This document shows positions 8,145 to 16,624 of a stretch of 64,000 bases of DNA, piece after piece. Every line of letters starts with the position of its first letter. Within the stretch, counting starts at the first letter, position 1. Source of the stretch: CAZDWZ01 sp964509425 (lineage in GTDB: Bacteria > Bdellovibrionota_C > UBA2361 > SZUA-149 > CAZDWZ01); NCBI GenBank assembly GCA_964509425.1, contig CAZDWZ010000002.1:474766-538765 (forward strand), written 5' to 3'. A program made the position numbers and the translations under genes. Under the pieces are notes generated by a model. The model did no database searches. It worked only from the letters and a program-made list of their open reading frames with translations, and was not told the DNA's origin.

Positions 8145-8609
8145 GTGACTTTCTCCCTATCACTGAACCCAACCCTACACACTGTAACACGTCAAAATTG
8201 TTCTATAACTTAAGCAGCATTCAAGTACACCATTTGATTCGATTCGCCGGAGACCGCAAAGGACTCGCCGAAATGCAATAGCCCTGAAGCGTGGCAAACG
8301 GGCGACTGTCCGATAACTGTTTGGATTTAATAAAGAAATGTAATAATCGGCGGCGAAAGGACTGCGCACCTTCGACGTCTTTCTCCGCATAACTTCCTAT
8401 GAGACGTCTGAGATGAGCTTAGCTGTCGGACGGAGCACCGGAAGCAGTTGACCTTGCGAAGTAACGTCCGGATGCTTACCTAGTGTTCAGACATCAAGTG
8501 GTAGCTTCAATTTGAGCGTTCCGCGCTGCCACGTCGCTGAAAGAAAGGGGCACTCAAGGTAAGGGTTAAAAAAAGGAAAGTTCCCCAATAGCTGTGGGGG
8601 AAATTGTAT
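8145..8609. other. Gene-free 465-bp stretch
   Basis: Divergent intergenic region between the PP2C gene and the small protein at 8610. It must hold promoters for both directions. I see no gene, no strong hairpin and no repeat here. Confidence 0.4.
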
Positions 8610-8897
8610 ATGAAAGTTTACGTTCCGTATTCGAAAGATACTCCGGCCACCATTAACATTAACGGCCACAAGCTCGTGATAGTCTCGAAGAACTCGAAGA
8701 CGCTTCTTGATGGTCTTCAGAGCGTCGGCGGCGACTCCGTTCGCGAAATTCCGATCAACGAAGGCGTGAAGGAAGAAGCATTGGCGCTTGCCGAGCTTGC
8801 GACGATCATCAAAGGCGGGGTGGTCATGGCACCGTCTTCGGTTAAACTGGCAACCATGATCAAGAGCTTGGAAAAACAGCTCCCGTGGCTGCACTAA
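8610..8897 (+). CDS. Small conserved-looking protein of unknown function (95 aa)
   Basis: I do not recognise this protein. It has no signal peptide, membrane helix or cysteine, and looks like a compact soluble alpha/beta protein with a beta-rich first half and an amphipathic C-terminal half ending in LPWLH. Codon use resembles the neighbouring genes. The ATG at 8610 has a run of five G nine bases upstream; a TTG at 8604 is a weaker choice. Twenty-four bases separate it from the DUF5522-like gene, suggesting co-transcription. Ninety-five residues and a good ribosome site make it a likely real gene. Confidence 0.6.
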   Translation: MKVYVPYSKDTPATININGHKLVIVSKNSKTLLDGLQSVGGDSVREIPINEGVKEEALALAELATIIKGGVVMAPSSVKLATMIKSLEKQLPWLH

Positions 8898-8899
8898 AT

Positions 8900-8939
8900 C
8901 CTTGAAACCAACCGAGCGGCCTTGAAACCACCCGAGCGG
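8900..8939 (+). repeat. 20-bp tandem duplication at the start of the DUF5522-like gene
   Basis: Two adjacent copies of a 20-base unit (8900-8919 and 8920-8939) differ at one position. Each contains TTGAAACCA, so the duplication created a second TTG in another frame next to the one used at 8922. A recent small duplication at a translation start could change the N-terminus or the ribosome site. Confidence 0.75.
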
Positions 8940-9122
8940 ACAGTCCCAGAGGTCGATTCGGATCCTCAATCAGAGATTGTCCGCCGGCACGAAGAAGCCT
9001 GTAGAAATAACGAAGACACCTATGACGACCCGGCGACGGGTCGAATCGTCTTCACTCGTTCTTACCTGCTGATGCGAGGATACTGCTGCAAGTCTGGATG
9101 CCGGCATTGCCCGTATCGTTGA
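8922..9122 (+). CDS. DUF5522-like small cysteine protein
   Basis: A 66-residue protein ending in RGYCCKSGCRHCPYR. The CC-x3-C-x2-C cluster after a YLLMRGY stretch is the hallmark of the DUF5522 family of short bacterial proteins, which probably bind a metal; their function is not known. The start is a TTG at 8922; no ATG is available that keeps a normal N-terminus. It lies just after the unknown 95-residue gene. Confidence 0.7.
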   Translation: MKPPERTVPEVDSDPQSEIVRRHEEACRNNEDTYDDPATGRIVFTRSYLLMRGYCCKSGCRHCPYR

Positions 9123-9160
9123 ATGCCGCCTCTCCTCGCACCCGGCAGATAACCGCTCGA

Positions 9161-10480
9161 TCAGGAATTCACGAGCTTCAGCATCGTTCGGGCGAGCACG
9201 TTCGTCCCCTTGGCGACCGCCTCAAACGTCGTAAACTCCTCCGGAGCGTGACTCACGCCGTCACGGCACGGGATGAAAAGCATTCCGATCGGCACGTGAG
9301 ATCCATCGCGGCGGACCTGCTCCGCCACATAGAGACAGTCGTGAACAGCACCCGATGGTATGGACTCGACGGAATACCCCAGCTCTCGGGCCGATGCGAG
9401 TTCGAGCGCCTGAACCGACGCATCCAAAGATTCATTCGGTTCGGTTTCCGAAATTTTCTCGAATGAGAACTCAACATTAAATCGCTCCGCGACTTCTGTT
9501 GCCTTCTGAAAGGCCTGCTCAACATATTCCTGCCGGAAAGCGCTGTTACTCGAACGGATGTCCAATGAGAAACAGACTAAGCCGCTGACCTTTGCGATAG
9601 CGTTCGAGCGGATATCGGGATACGGCGCGCAGAGCGCCGGATCGGAATTTATCATTCCAAACGTCTGCACAAGATCGCTGCCCGAAGCGATCGCCCGCGT
9701 GCAAAGCGCATCGAGCTCTACGATAAGATAGGCAAGTGCGAGATTCGCGTCGCGTCGAAAGTCCGTACCCATCGGAGTACCACCGGAATGGTCGAACCGT
9801 CCCCGAAGCGTGCACAGCCAACGAATCGGGCCTCGAATACTGGTTACGACACCGATATCGACCCCTCGTTTTTCAAGGGAATTTGCCTGTTCGATGTGCA
9901 GTTCGAGATGTGCTGCGATCCCGTCGATCTCGCTTTGCTCGATGGTTTTGGTTCCCTTCCGTATTGGCTCTGCTGAGTATCCCCGGCCCTGAATCGCCTG
10001 CTCGAGAGTAATGTCGCGGAAAGTTCTCGAAAGAGAGGCTGCCGGAAGTTTACCGAATGCAGCTCGGCTTCCTTTGCACGTCGCCGCAAAAGTCGCAGAC
10101 TCTTCGCCTCGCCAAATGCGAAGCCTCAGCCCTCGACGTTGAGAGCAGCCGCTCTCAATGATAGCGCGAATCGCCGCAAGGCCGGCGATAATGCCGGCGA
10201 CGCCGTCATAGTTTCCCCCGTTTACGACCGTATCAAGATGTGACCCAGCTTCTACATATTCATCAAAGCCGGTTTGCTCGAGAAAGAGGTTCCCAACAGC
10301 ATCGTATCGAGCCTGGAGGCCGAATTTTTCCGCCTCGGAACGAATGTAGTTAAACGCTTCGTCTTCTTCGGAAAACCAAGAAGGACGAAAGTACCCGTCC
10401 TCGGGCTTATTTCCGACACAGCCAATTTTCATCAGAGGCTCGTAGAGCACTTCGATTTCGCGAGCGGTATAAGATTTCAT
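9161..10480 (-). CDS. M20-family amidohydrolase (allantoate amidohydrolase / N-carbamoyl amino acid hydrolase type)
   Basis: A 439-residue zinc-dependent amidase. Metal ligands of the hydantoinase/carbamoylase branch are visible: SHLDT and NYDGVAG (about 83-98), GEES (about 125), LELHIEQ (about 189) and a terminal SHAPEE (about 413). The HSGGTPM segment belongs to the dimerisation or substrate region. Family members hydrolyse the ureido group of allantoate, ureidoglycine or N-carbamoyl amino acids, releasing ammonia and CO2. The ATG at 10480 is preceded by GGAG at good spacing; an upstream GTG at 10510 is less likely. It is divergent from a TrmB-type regulator gene, across an inverted repeat, which suggests control by that regulator. 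Confidence 0.87.
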   Translation of the reverse strand: MKSYTAREIEVLYEPLMKIGCVGNKPEDGYFRPSWFSEEDEAFNYIRSEAEKFGLQARYDAVGNLFLEQTGFDEYVEAGSHLDTVVNGGNYDGVAGIIAGLAAIRAIIESGCSQRRGLRLRIWRGEESATFAATCKGSRAAFGKLPAASLSRTFRDITLEQAIQGRGYSAEPIRKGTKTIEQSEIDGIAAHLELHIEQANSLEKRGVDIGVVTSIRGPIRWLCTLRGRFDHSGGTPMGTDFRRDANLALAYLIVELDALCTRAIASGSDLVQTFGMINSDPALCAPYPDIRSNAIAKVSGLVCFSLDIRSSNSAFRQEYVEQAFQKATEVAERFNVEFSFEKISETEPNESLDASVQALELASARELGYSVESIPSGAVHDCLYVAEQVRRDGSHVPIGMLFIPCRDGVSHAPEEFTTFEAVAKGTNVLARTMLKLVNS

Positions 10481-10530
10481 TGAATTCTCCATTAAACGCG
10501 AAGCCCACACATTTGTTTCGGAGCCCTAAA

Positions 10531-10563
10531 TGTCAATATTGCATTGACATTTCACAAAATGTG
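10531..10563. promoter_or_regulatory. Candidate operator between the M20 amidase and TrmB-type regulator genes
   Basis: TGTCAAT and ATTGACA form a perfect 7-bp inverted repeat with a five-base spacer (10531-10549). Immediately after it CACA-AAA-TGTG is a second small dyad (10553-10563). Both lie in the 166-base divergent promoter region and are the natural candidates for binding by the adjacent TrmB-like protein. The placement is seen; the binding is inferred. Confidence 0.55.
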
Positions 10564-10646
10564 GCAGTTGTTGTTGAGATAGTGCCATAAATCCTGGCAA
10601 AACAGGAGGGTACGCGCTATCTTTTACGTCAATTCTCTACTGACTT

Positions 10647-11414
10647 ATGAAGTCGACATCGCTCACGCAAAAAACTCTCACGGACCTCGGGCTCTCTATG
10701 CTCGAAGCAGAGCTTTATTTGGAGCTGCTTCGAACGGGCCCTTGCAGCGCTTCGTCCCTGGGGACAGTCGCCGGTGTAAGCCGCACGAACCGGTACCACG
10801 TCCTCGCGCAGCTTGAAGTGAAGGGGCTCATCGTCCGGCGAGGTGGAGGCCGAAAAACGGTGTTCGCGCCGGCGCACCCGAACCAATTAGAATCGCTCTT
10901 GGATCGGGAAGAAAACGAGATCAAAGCAAAGCGCAGTCTCCTTCGCTCCAACCTAAACGCGCTCGTGATGGACTACTCACTCGCCGAGGGGCAAACAGGA
11001 GTCTACCGCTTCACTGGAATAGAGGGCCTCGAACGGGTCTACGAAGAGCTGCTTAGAGATCGTGAAACCGTCAATTCAATTGTCGATCAGAAGCTGCTCC
11101 GCGCGACGATCGCGGACTACAACCCAACGTATTTGAAAAGGCGGGTCCGGCTCAGGATCCGAGCGAGAATCATTTGCCCGTCTCGAGTTCCGGTAAGCCC
11201 AAACGATGAGCGAGAGTTGCGTGAAGTCCGGTTTGTCGACCCGGATGCATTTCCGTTTCGAATGGACTTGAAAGTGACGCGGAGAAAAATCGTGATGACG
11301 ACGCTCAACACGCCGAATCTCAGCGGGATCATCATCGTTGATCCTGAAATTGTTCAAAACTATAACGTGCTTTTTGAGTTCCTCTGGAACATCGCGAAAA
11401 CGTCCGCAAAGTGA
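10647..11414 (+). CDS. TrmB-family transcriptional regulator
   Basis: A 255-residue regulator. Residues about 10-75 form a winged helix-turn-helix: the LSMLEAELYLELLRTG opening and the SRTNRYHVLAQLEVKGLI recognition region are typical of TrmB proteins, which are common in archaea and scattered in bacteria. A basic coiled segment (about 80-105) and a C-terminal effector domain follow. TrmB proteins sense sugars or metabolites. It is divergent from the M20 amidase and followed nine bases later by the dehydrogenase gene, so it may control a small catabolic set. ATG at 10647; the ribosome site is weak. Confidence 0.8.
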   Translation: MKSTSLTQKTLTDLGLSMLEAELYLELLRTGPCSASSLGTVAGVSRTNRYHVLAQLEVKGLIVRRGGGRKTVFAPAHPNQLESLLDREENEIKAKRSLLRSNLNALVMDYSLAEGQTGVYRFTGIEGLERVYEELLRDRETVNSIVDQKLLRATIADYNPTYLKRRVRLRIRARIICPSRVPVSPNDERELREVRFVDPDAFPFRMDLKVTRRKIVMTTLNTPNLSGIIIVDPEIVQNYNVLFEFLWNIAKTSAK

Positions 11415-11423
11415 GGAAATTTT

Positions 11424-12356
11424 ATGGCGATTGCCTTCATTCATCCTCTGGGAAATACAGACGTGTGGCTGAATTATTTCCAAGAGCTCGATCCGGAGCT
11501 CGAAGTGCAAGCGTGGCCGAATATCGACTATGGCAAAAACTTCGAGATGGCGGTTCTCTGGAATCATCCAGCCGGTGAGTTGAAGAAGCTCAACGGCCTC
11601 CGGTGCGTTTCCTCGCTCGGAGCAGGTGTCGAGCATATCCTCATGGATCCCGATCTCCCAAAAAACGTAACCGTCACCAGGGTCGTCGATCCCGGGCTCA
11701 TGAGGCAGATGACCGAGTACGTGACGATGATGACGCTGGTCGAGAAACGAGGTTTGCTGAAACAACTACGTTATCAACGCGAACGCCGATGGGTGAAAGA
11801 TGTCGATTACAACCAAGATTGCGATCGTACGGTTGGAATTATGGGACTCGGCGAACTTGGCCGTGACTCAGCGGAAGCACTCGTGCGCCTCCGATTCCCC
11901 GTAACCGGATGGAGCCGGACCGAAAAAATAATTCCAGGAGTAACCTGCTTTCACGGAGATGACCAGCGAGACGCTTTCCTGCAGCGGACGGAAATTCTCG
12001 TCTGCATACTTCCACTCACACCAAGCACGGAGAATATTCTTTCTACTCAGCTTTTCGAAAAGCTTCCGAAGGGCGCGTTCGTCATAAATGTCGGCAGAGG
12101 CCGGCAACTCGTCGAACAGGATCTGCTCGCCGCGCTCGACAGCGGCCAACTCTCCGGTGCGTGCCTCGACGTATTTCGAGAGGAGCCCCTCCCCCAATCT
12201 CATCCTTTCTGGGCACATCCGAAGATCACCGTGACCTGCCACGTCTCCAGTATTACCGATCCGAGGCGAGTCGCCCGCTTCTTGGCAGAGACTCACCGCC
12301 GACTGATGCGGGGCTCAGAACTTTTGCATGTCGCCGACATTTCGAGAGGTTACTAG
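11424..12356 (+). CDS. D-2-hydroxyacid dehydrogenase, glyoxylate/hydroxypyruvate reductase A type
   Basis: A 310-residue NAD(P)-dependent enzyme. The Rossmann motif GIMGLGELG lies near residue 138. The catalytic Arg is in VGRGRQL (about 223), the Glu in FREEPL (about 252) and the His in TCHVSS (about 272). SHPFW before that is characteristic of the GhrA branch, which reduces glyoxylate and hydroxypyruvate. The gene follows the TrmB regulator with AGGAAA in front of its ATG. If the divergent M20 enzyme works on a ureido compound that yields glyoxylate, this enzyme could dispose of it; that link is inference. Confidence 0.85.
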   Translation: MAIAFIHPLGNTDVWLNYFQELDPELEVQAWPNIDYGKNFEMAVLWNHPAGELKKLNGLRCVSSLGAGVEHILMDPDLPKNVTVTRVVDPGLMRQMTEYVTMMTLVEKRGLLKQLRYQRERRWVKDVDYNQDCDRTVGIMGLGELGRDSAEALVRLRFPVTGWSRTEKIIPGVTCFHGDDQRDAFLQRTEILVCILPLTPSTENILSTQLFEKLPKGAFVINVGRGRQLVEQDLLAALDSGQLSGACLDVFREEPLPQSHPFWAHPKITVTCHVSSITDPRRVARFLAETHRRLMRGSELLHVADISRGY

Positions 12357-12424
12357 TTGCGGGCAGCTAAGGGACGGCAATAGGATGACGATAAAGATCA
12401 ATGCCGAAACAGGACTCGATTGAG

Positions 12425-13495
12425 ATGAGAAGGATCATATTCGCCTTTGCTGTTTTTCTGATTCTCTCCAGCCCAGCATCGGCCGAGCCGCTAAAAATCG
12501 GAGTCTCGTTACCTCTCACTGGTCCCGCAGCTACATACGGAGAGGACATCAAAAATATCCTCACCGTGCTGAGAAGTCTCGATAGCTCGCCGGCGTACGA
12601 GTTTGTTTTCGAGGACGACAAATGTGATCCCAAGGAGGCAATTACTGTCGCGAAGCGATTCATAGATATTCAAAAAATAAAGATAGCCGTCGGACTCCCA
12701 TGCAGCGGCACTGTGCTTTCGACGGCTCCTGTATACGAACAGGCTAAAATTGTTTCGATCAGCGCAGGCGCCGGAGCCGCGTCGATTTCGAAGGCCGGCA
12801 CGTACACTTTTCGTACACGCCCCTCGGATGAGGGCGCCGCTGAACTTCTTGCGAACCATGTGGTCAAATCGCATTCGAACGTCGCCGTGCTTGCCGAGGA
12901 CACGGAAATGCCGCAGGGGCTCGCCGAAACGTTTGCTGCCGCGGCCAAAAAAGCGAAAGTTGCCGTCTTCCGCGAAAACTTTGCGTCCGGTATCCCGGAC
13001 CTCGTCCCAACACTGGTAAAAATTCGAGGCAAAGGAATCGACGGGATAGTCGTGTTCGTTCAAAGCGAAAAAAGCCTGCTCGCTGTCGTAAAATCACTGC
13101 ATTCGCTCAAATGGAAGGTGCCAATGTTCAGCTCGAATCTGGCAGGCAGTCCATCGTTCTTGAAGAGTGCCGGTGAGCACGCTGAGGGGATGATTTTCTC
13201 CACACTTCCTTCACGAGACGACATCTCTCCTGAGTATGGAGCGCGGATTTTCGAATTGGTGGAGGAAAAAACCGGACCGTTAAAGAGCGTCGATTATCTG
13301 GTGCCGGTCACCCATGCTGCGCTCTATGCCGCCAAGGAGGCATTAAGTTCGACGGACGATGTCCGAACGACGTTATCAAAACTATCCATTCCGGGACTCA
13401 GCGGTCTCTATACCTTCGACAAGAACGGCGATCTTTCCGGGATGGATTACGTGCTCAAGCAAATTCGCAAATCAAAAGCCATCACTTTCAAATAG
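12425..13495 (+). CDS. Periplasmic branched-chain amino acid-type binding protein
   Basis: A LivJ/LivK-like type I periplasmic binding protein of 356 residues. A clear signal peptide ends around ASAEP (residue 20), followed by LKIGVSLPLTGP, the standard family opening. The two-lobe fold with an ATYTFRT-like hinge area is recognisable. No permease or ATPase genes of the Liv type are nearby, so it is an orphan: it may feed a transporter encoded elsewhere or act as a sensor. The ATG at 12425 is preferred over 12401 because it begins directly with the signal peptide. Confidence 0.83.
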   Translation: MRRIIFAFAVFLILSSPASAEPLKIGVSLPLTGPAATYGEDIKNILTVLRSLDSSPAYEFVFEDDKCDPKEAITVAKRFIDIQKIKIAVGLPCSGTVLSTAPVYEQAKIVSISAGAGAASISKAGTYTFRTRPSDEGAAELLANHVVKSHSNVAVLAEDTEMPQGLAETFAAAAKKAKVAVFRENFASGIPDLVPTLVKIRGKGIDGIVVFVQSEKSLLAVVKSLHSLKWKVPMFSSNLAGSPSFLKSAGEHAEGMIFSTLPSRDDISPEYGARIFELVEEKTGPLKSVDYLVPVTHAALYAAKEALSSTDDVRTTLSKLSIPGLSGLYTFDKNGDLSGMDYVLKQIRKSKAITFK

Positions 13496-13505
13496 GTCGC
13501 CTACG

Positions 13506-13868
13506 ATGTCTGCCCTTTCGGCCATTTCTATCGCTTGCTTCGTCCCAGGCGGGAAATTTTATAAAGAAAGCCAGCTCCTTTTCGAAATGCTCGGATTCGA
13601 AAGAGAATGGGAGGTCGAAGGGTATACCGGTCTCCGGAACGGTGACGCCCGGTTCATTTTGCAAGACTTCCACAACCAAGAGATGGCCGAGAATCTCATG
13701 CTCAAACTCCGAGTTTCCGATCTTGATCTTTGGTGGGCGGAGGTCGCACAGAAAGATCTTCCGAAAATTTTTCCCGGATTTCGAATCAATCCGCCGAAGG
13801 AATTCCCTTGGGGACGAGAGGCGCACTTCGTCGACCTGGCGGGAGTGTGTTGGCATGTGCGAAGCTGA
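13506..13868 (+). CDS. VOC (glyoxalase/bleomycin-resistance fold) protein
   Basis: A 120-residue protein with the beta-alpha-beta-beta-beta pattern of the vicinal oxygen chelate superfamily. FYKESQLLFEMLGFE matches the helix and turn after the first strand, and AHFVDLAGVCWHV the last strand with its His. The substrate is unknown. It begins ten bases after the binding-protein stop and 48 bases before the next gene, so it is probably in the same transcript. The ATG at 13506 matches the usual domain start; a longer frame from 13359 overlaps the previous gene and is rejected. Confidence 0.65.
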   Translation: MSALSAISIACFVPGGKFYKESQLLFEMLGFEREWEVEGYTGLRNGDARFILQDFHNQEMAENLMLKLRVSDLDLWWAEVAQKDLPKIFPGFRINPPKEFPWGREAHFVDLAGVCWHVRS

Positions 13869-13916
13869 GCGCGGTATTCCCAACTTCACCCGCCTCCAAA
13901 GGAAGAGGCAAGAGTC

Positions 13917-15230
13917 ATGACTGAGCTTGCTCGCCTTCGACAAAAGCTACTGATTCGTGCGCTCGAAGCCACGTGGGTGATTTGGCTGCTTGCCGCAGTG
14001 GCCATTCTCTATTCGCACTCGAGCGATCTCTCGCGAAGGGATTATCTCATCTTTCGAGACACCACGACGCTCTACATATCGGGGAAGGCGTGGCTCTCTG
14101 GCGGCTCGCCTTTTGATTCGATCGCAGCGATGCGTGAGACGGAGTTCGGAATTGCTTCCAAGCAACAGGACCTGCCGAATCCGTATCCACCAACCGCTGT
14201 TGTTTTGGCGAGCCCGGCGTCGTTTCTTCCTTTTGAGGCATTTCATCTCCTTTTCGATGTGCTGTATTTGGCAGCGTTGGCGGGAAGCATCTATTTTCTC
14301 TTACGACTGACCCTTACTGAACCCTACACCTTTCGAAGTATCTGCTCGCTGTTTGGGATACTCCTCTTGTGTGCCCCTTGCAGGCATGGGTTTCGCTACG
14401 GTCAGTTCGACCCATTCATTCTTTTCTTCACCCTGCTGGGGCTTTCGACGTACATACAGCATCGAGCGCGCCTCTCAGGAGTTTTCCTCGCGCTGAGCGT
14501 GGCAATAAAGTTGCTCGGCTGGCCCGTAATCATCGCGCTTTCGTTCCGAAAGCGCCGGTTCTTTGAAGGAGCGCTTTTTTTCGGTTGCCTCCTTGGCGTA
14601 ATCCTGATTACGACTTTCAATGTCACTTCACTCAGGGAATATTATTCGAAGAACCTGTCCGTAGTTCTCCGGCTCAATCTTTCGGTTCCGGGGAATCAAT
14701 CCTTCCTCGCCTTGGCAAACAAACCTTGGGCATCGGTAAAACTTACGAAATACCCAAATGGAAGAGTGATTCCGTGGAGCGCTCCTATTCCCGAGAGCTC
14801 GACTATAACAGGCGCCATCTTCTTCACGAACATATTACTGGTGGCTCTCGCTCTCTATGCGTCAAGACGGAGCGACGTGTTGTCCTCAACCGGATGGCTG
14901 CTCGCAACGGTGGTTCTCCTGGGTCCCCTCATTTGGGGTTTTTATTATTTGCTGTGTTTGCCGTTTCTCTTACAATTCGGACTCCGCGAAACGTCGCGTG
15001 TTTGGCTCAGTGTCTTTTTTGGATTTTTCTTGTTCGGCTACATAGTGGACTGTCCCCAAGTCGCGATGCAGGCGGCGACCTGGACTCTGGAGCGTCCTGG
15101 ATCGGTTCCGATGGAGCTGCCGTGGCTACTCTTCTGCCATACACCAGCATTTTTACTTGCCGCTCTCGTTGCTCGTAGCGGTTGGCAAATGCGTCACGCT
15201 CCGGCAGTTGAGCCGCCGCCCCTGGAGTGA
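13917..15230 (+). CDS. GT87-like (DUF2029) membrane glycosyltransferase
   Basis: A 437-residue polytopic membrane protein with roughly ten helices. The first periplasmic loop contains DYLIFRDTTTLYISG and then NPYPPTAVVLASP, the Tyr-Pro-Pro signature of GT87/DUF2029 enzymes, relatives of mycobacterial polyprenol-phosphate-mannose-dependent mannosyltransferases. Such GT-C enzymes use lipid-linked sugar donors on the outer face of the inner membrane. GGAAGAGG precedes the ATG. It converges with the next membrane protein gene, leaving 12 bases between stops. Confidence 0.78.
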   Translation: MTELARLRQKLLIRALEATWVIWLLAAVAILYSHSSDLSRRDYLIFRDTTTLYISGKAWLSGGSPFDSIAAMRETEFGIASKQQDLPNPYPPTAVVLASPASFLPFEAFHLLFDVLYLAALAGSIYFLLRLTLTEPYTFRSICSLFGILLLCAPCRHGFRYGQFDPFILFFTLLGLSTYIQHRARLSGVFLALSVAIKLLGWPVIIALSFRKRRFFEGALFFGCLLGVILITTFNVTSLREYYSKNLSVVLRLNLSVPGNQSFLALANKPWASVKLTKYPNGRVIPWSAPIPESSTITGAIFFTNILLVALALYASRRSDVLSSTGWLLATVVLLGPLIWGFYYLLCLPFLLQFGLRETSRVWLSVFFGFFLFGYIVDCPQVAMQAATWTLERPGSVPMELPWLLFCHTPAFLLAALVARSGWQMRHAPAVEPPPLE

Positions 15231-15242
15231 GCGAATCGACGC

Positions 15243-16427
15243 TCACTTCATTGAGGCCGGATGTGATTCGAAGTGGATGCTGTTCTTATCGAAATTAAGA
15301 GCAATGTGACATGGGGTCTTATCGACGAAACATCGAGATGCCTCCTTCCATTGGTAATCGGTAAGCGGAGTTGCTCTAAAATTCATCAAAGCGCCGTTTA
15401 GATAAAAACAACCGAGTACGACGGCGATTAGCCGTGACTTTCCGCACCAATGGACTTGCAGCAGTCCCCAGCTCACCGCAATCAGCGGCAAAAAACCATA
15501 TCGTCCGCTGTTGATGGTGAGGAACTTCGGGTTTGCGCGGTAGCTGAACATGGCAAGAAATCCGACCATAAGGGCTGCGGAGATGAGCATGAGCCACCTC
15601 CATTCCGATTGTCGGAGCAGAGTATAACTCAACGCGGCGTAGAGGACGATCGAAGACAACAATAGCCCGAGCAGCGGCAACGGCTCTTCCACTCCAAGAC
15701 GAGGCGTCCAAAACAAGCGGCCGAAGATACTGAGCACCACCGCCTGCCACGCAGCGCCATCGGCGGAGAAAGCGCCGCCGCTCCGATCCTGATATCCCTC
15801 GATCAGTAAAGCTCCTTGAATAAGCGCGCAGAGGATCGCCAAGACGAGGATGGTGAAATTCCACGAAGTGCGGAGCCGAAGCGACTTCATGACGAAAAAC
15901 GGCAACCAGAACAAAACAAATGGACCGGTCAGACCAAAGATCAGAATAACCAGCGCATCGAGCAGCTTCCCGGCAAGCGTTACCGGAGGCTCGCTGAGGA
16001 GAACAAGGAGCAGAAGGACGGCAGAGATCCAAATCGAGAAGGTCAAGCAAAAGTACAGATCAGGATCAACAGGATTGAAAACGAGAGCGAGTGCAGCCAG
16101 GTGTTTGTTCCGCATCGCAATTCGGTGAGACAGCAGATAGCTCATGACCAAGACGAGAAAAAAAACCGAAAATCCGGCATATGCCGCCGGAATGACGGAA
16201 GGGGGAAGAGGCCGGCAGAGCAAGGCAACGAGTTTTAATGCCAGAACCTCATACCCTGCTTGAAACTGCAAAAGGAGTGATTTCCACCCGAATACGTAGC
16301 TTCGGAGGAAAAAGATCGGCCCATCCTCCACGACGAACTGAGGGTTCGTCAGTCGGTCGGGCGCTCGAAGAAACAGCAGAATAAGGCAGCCGAAAATGAA
16401 GAAGAGATTGTCTCGTGCCCTGTTCAC
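15243..16427 (-). CDS. Polytopic membrane protein, GT-C-like, function unknown
   Basis: A 394-residue protein with about ten hydrophobic helices. The first loop carries VVEDGPIFF (about residue 33), an acidic pair after the first helix in the place where GT-C glycosyltransferases keep a catalytic Asp or Glu. I cannot assign a family. The start is a GTG at 16427 with no strong ribosome site, so the true start could differ by a few codons. It is divergent from the GT39-like gene and convergent with the GT87-like gene; all three may build one surface glycan or glycolipid. Confidence 0.65.
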   Translation of the reverse strand: MNRARDNLFFIFGCLILLFLRAPDRLTNPQFVVEDGPIFFLRSYVFGWKSLLLQFQAGYEVLALKLVALLCRPLPPSVIPAAYAGFSVFFLVLVMSYLLSHRIAMRNKHLAALALVFNPVDPDLYFCLTFSIWISAVLLLLVLLSEPPVTLAGKLLDALVILIFGLTGPFVLFWLPFFVMKSLRLRTSWNFTILVLAILCALIQGALLIEGYQDRSGGAFSADGAAWQAVVLSIFGRLFWTPRLGVEEPLPLLGLLLSSIVLYAALSYTLLRQSEWRWLMLISAALMVGFLAMFSYRANPKFLTINSGRYGFLPLIAVSWGLLQVHWCGKSRLIAVVLGCFYLNGALMNFRATPLTDYQWKEASRCFVDKTPCHIALNFDKNSIHFESHPASMK

Positions 16428-16624
16428 AAAATAATCAAACTCTGTTGATTTTCATTCGTTTTCTCGTTCGGAACAGAACCTCGGCCTCCACGCGCTTCTC
16501 TTCTCGTAGCGCCGATCAGCTCTGCCGAGCAAGAAAAGCCGTGCCTTTTTTCTTGCTGAAATCTAGTGAATGTTTTAACCGCGTCCACAATACGCGAACA
16601 TAGAGCGAAGCTGGAAAGCATCCC

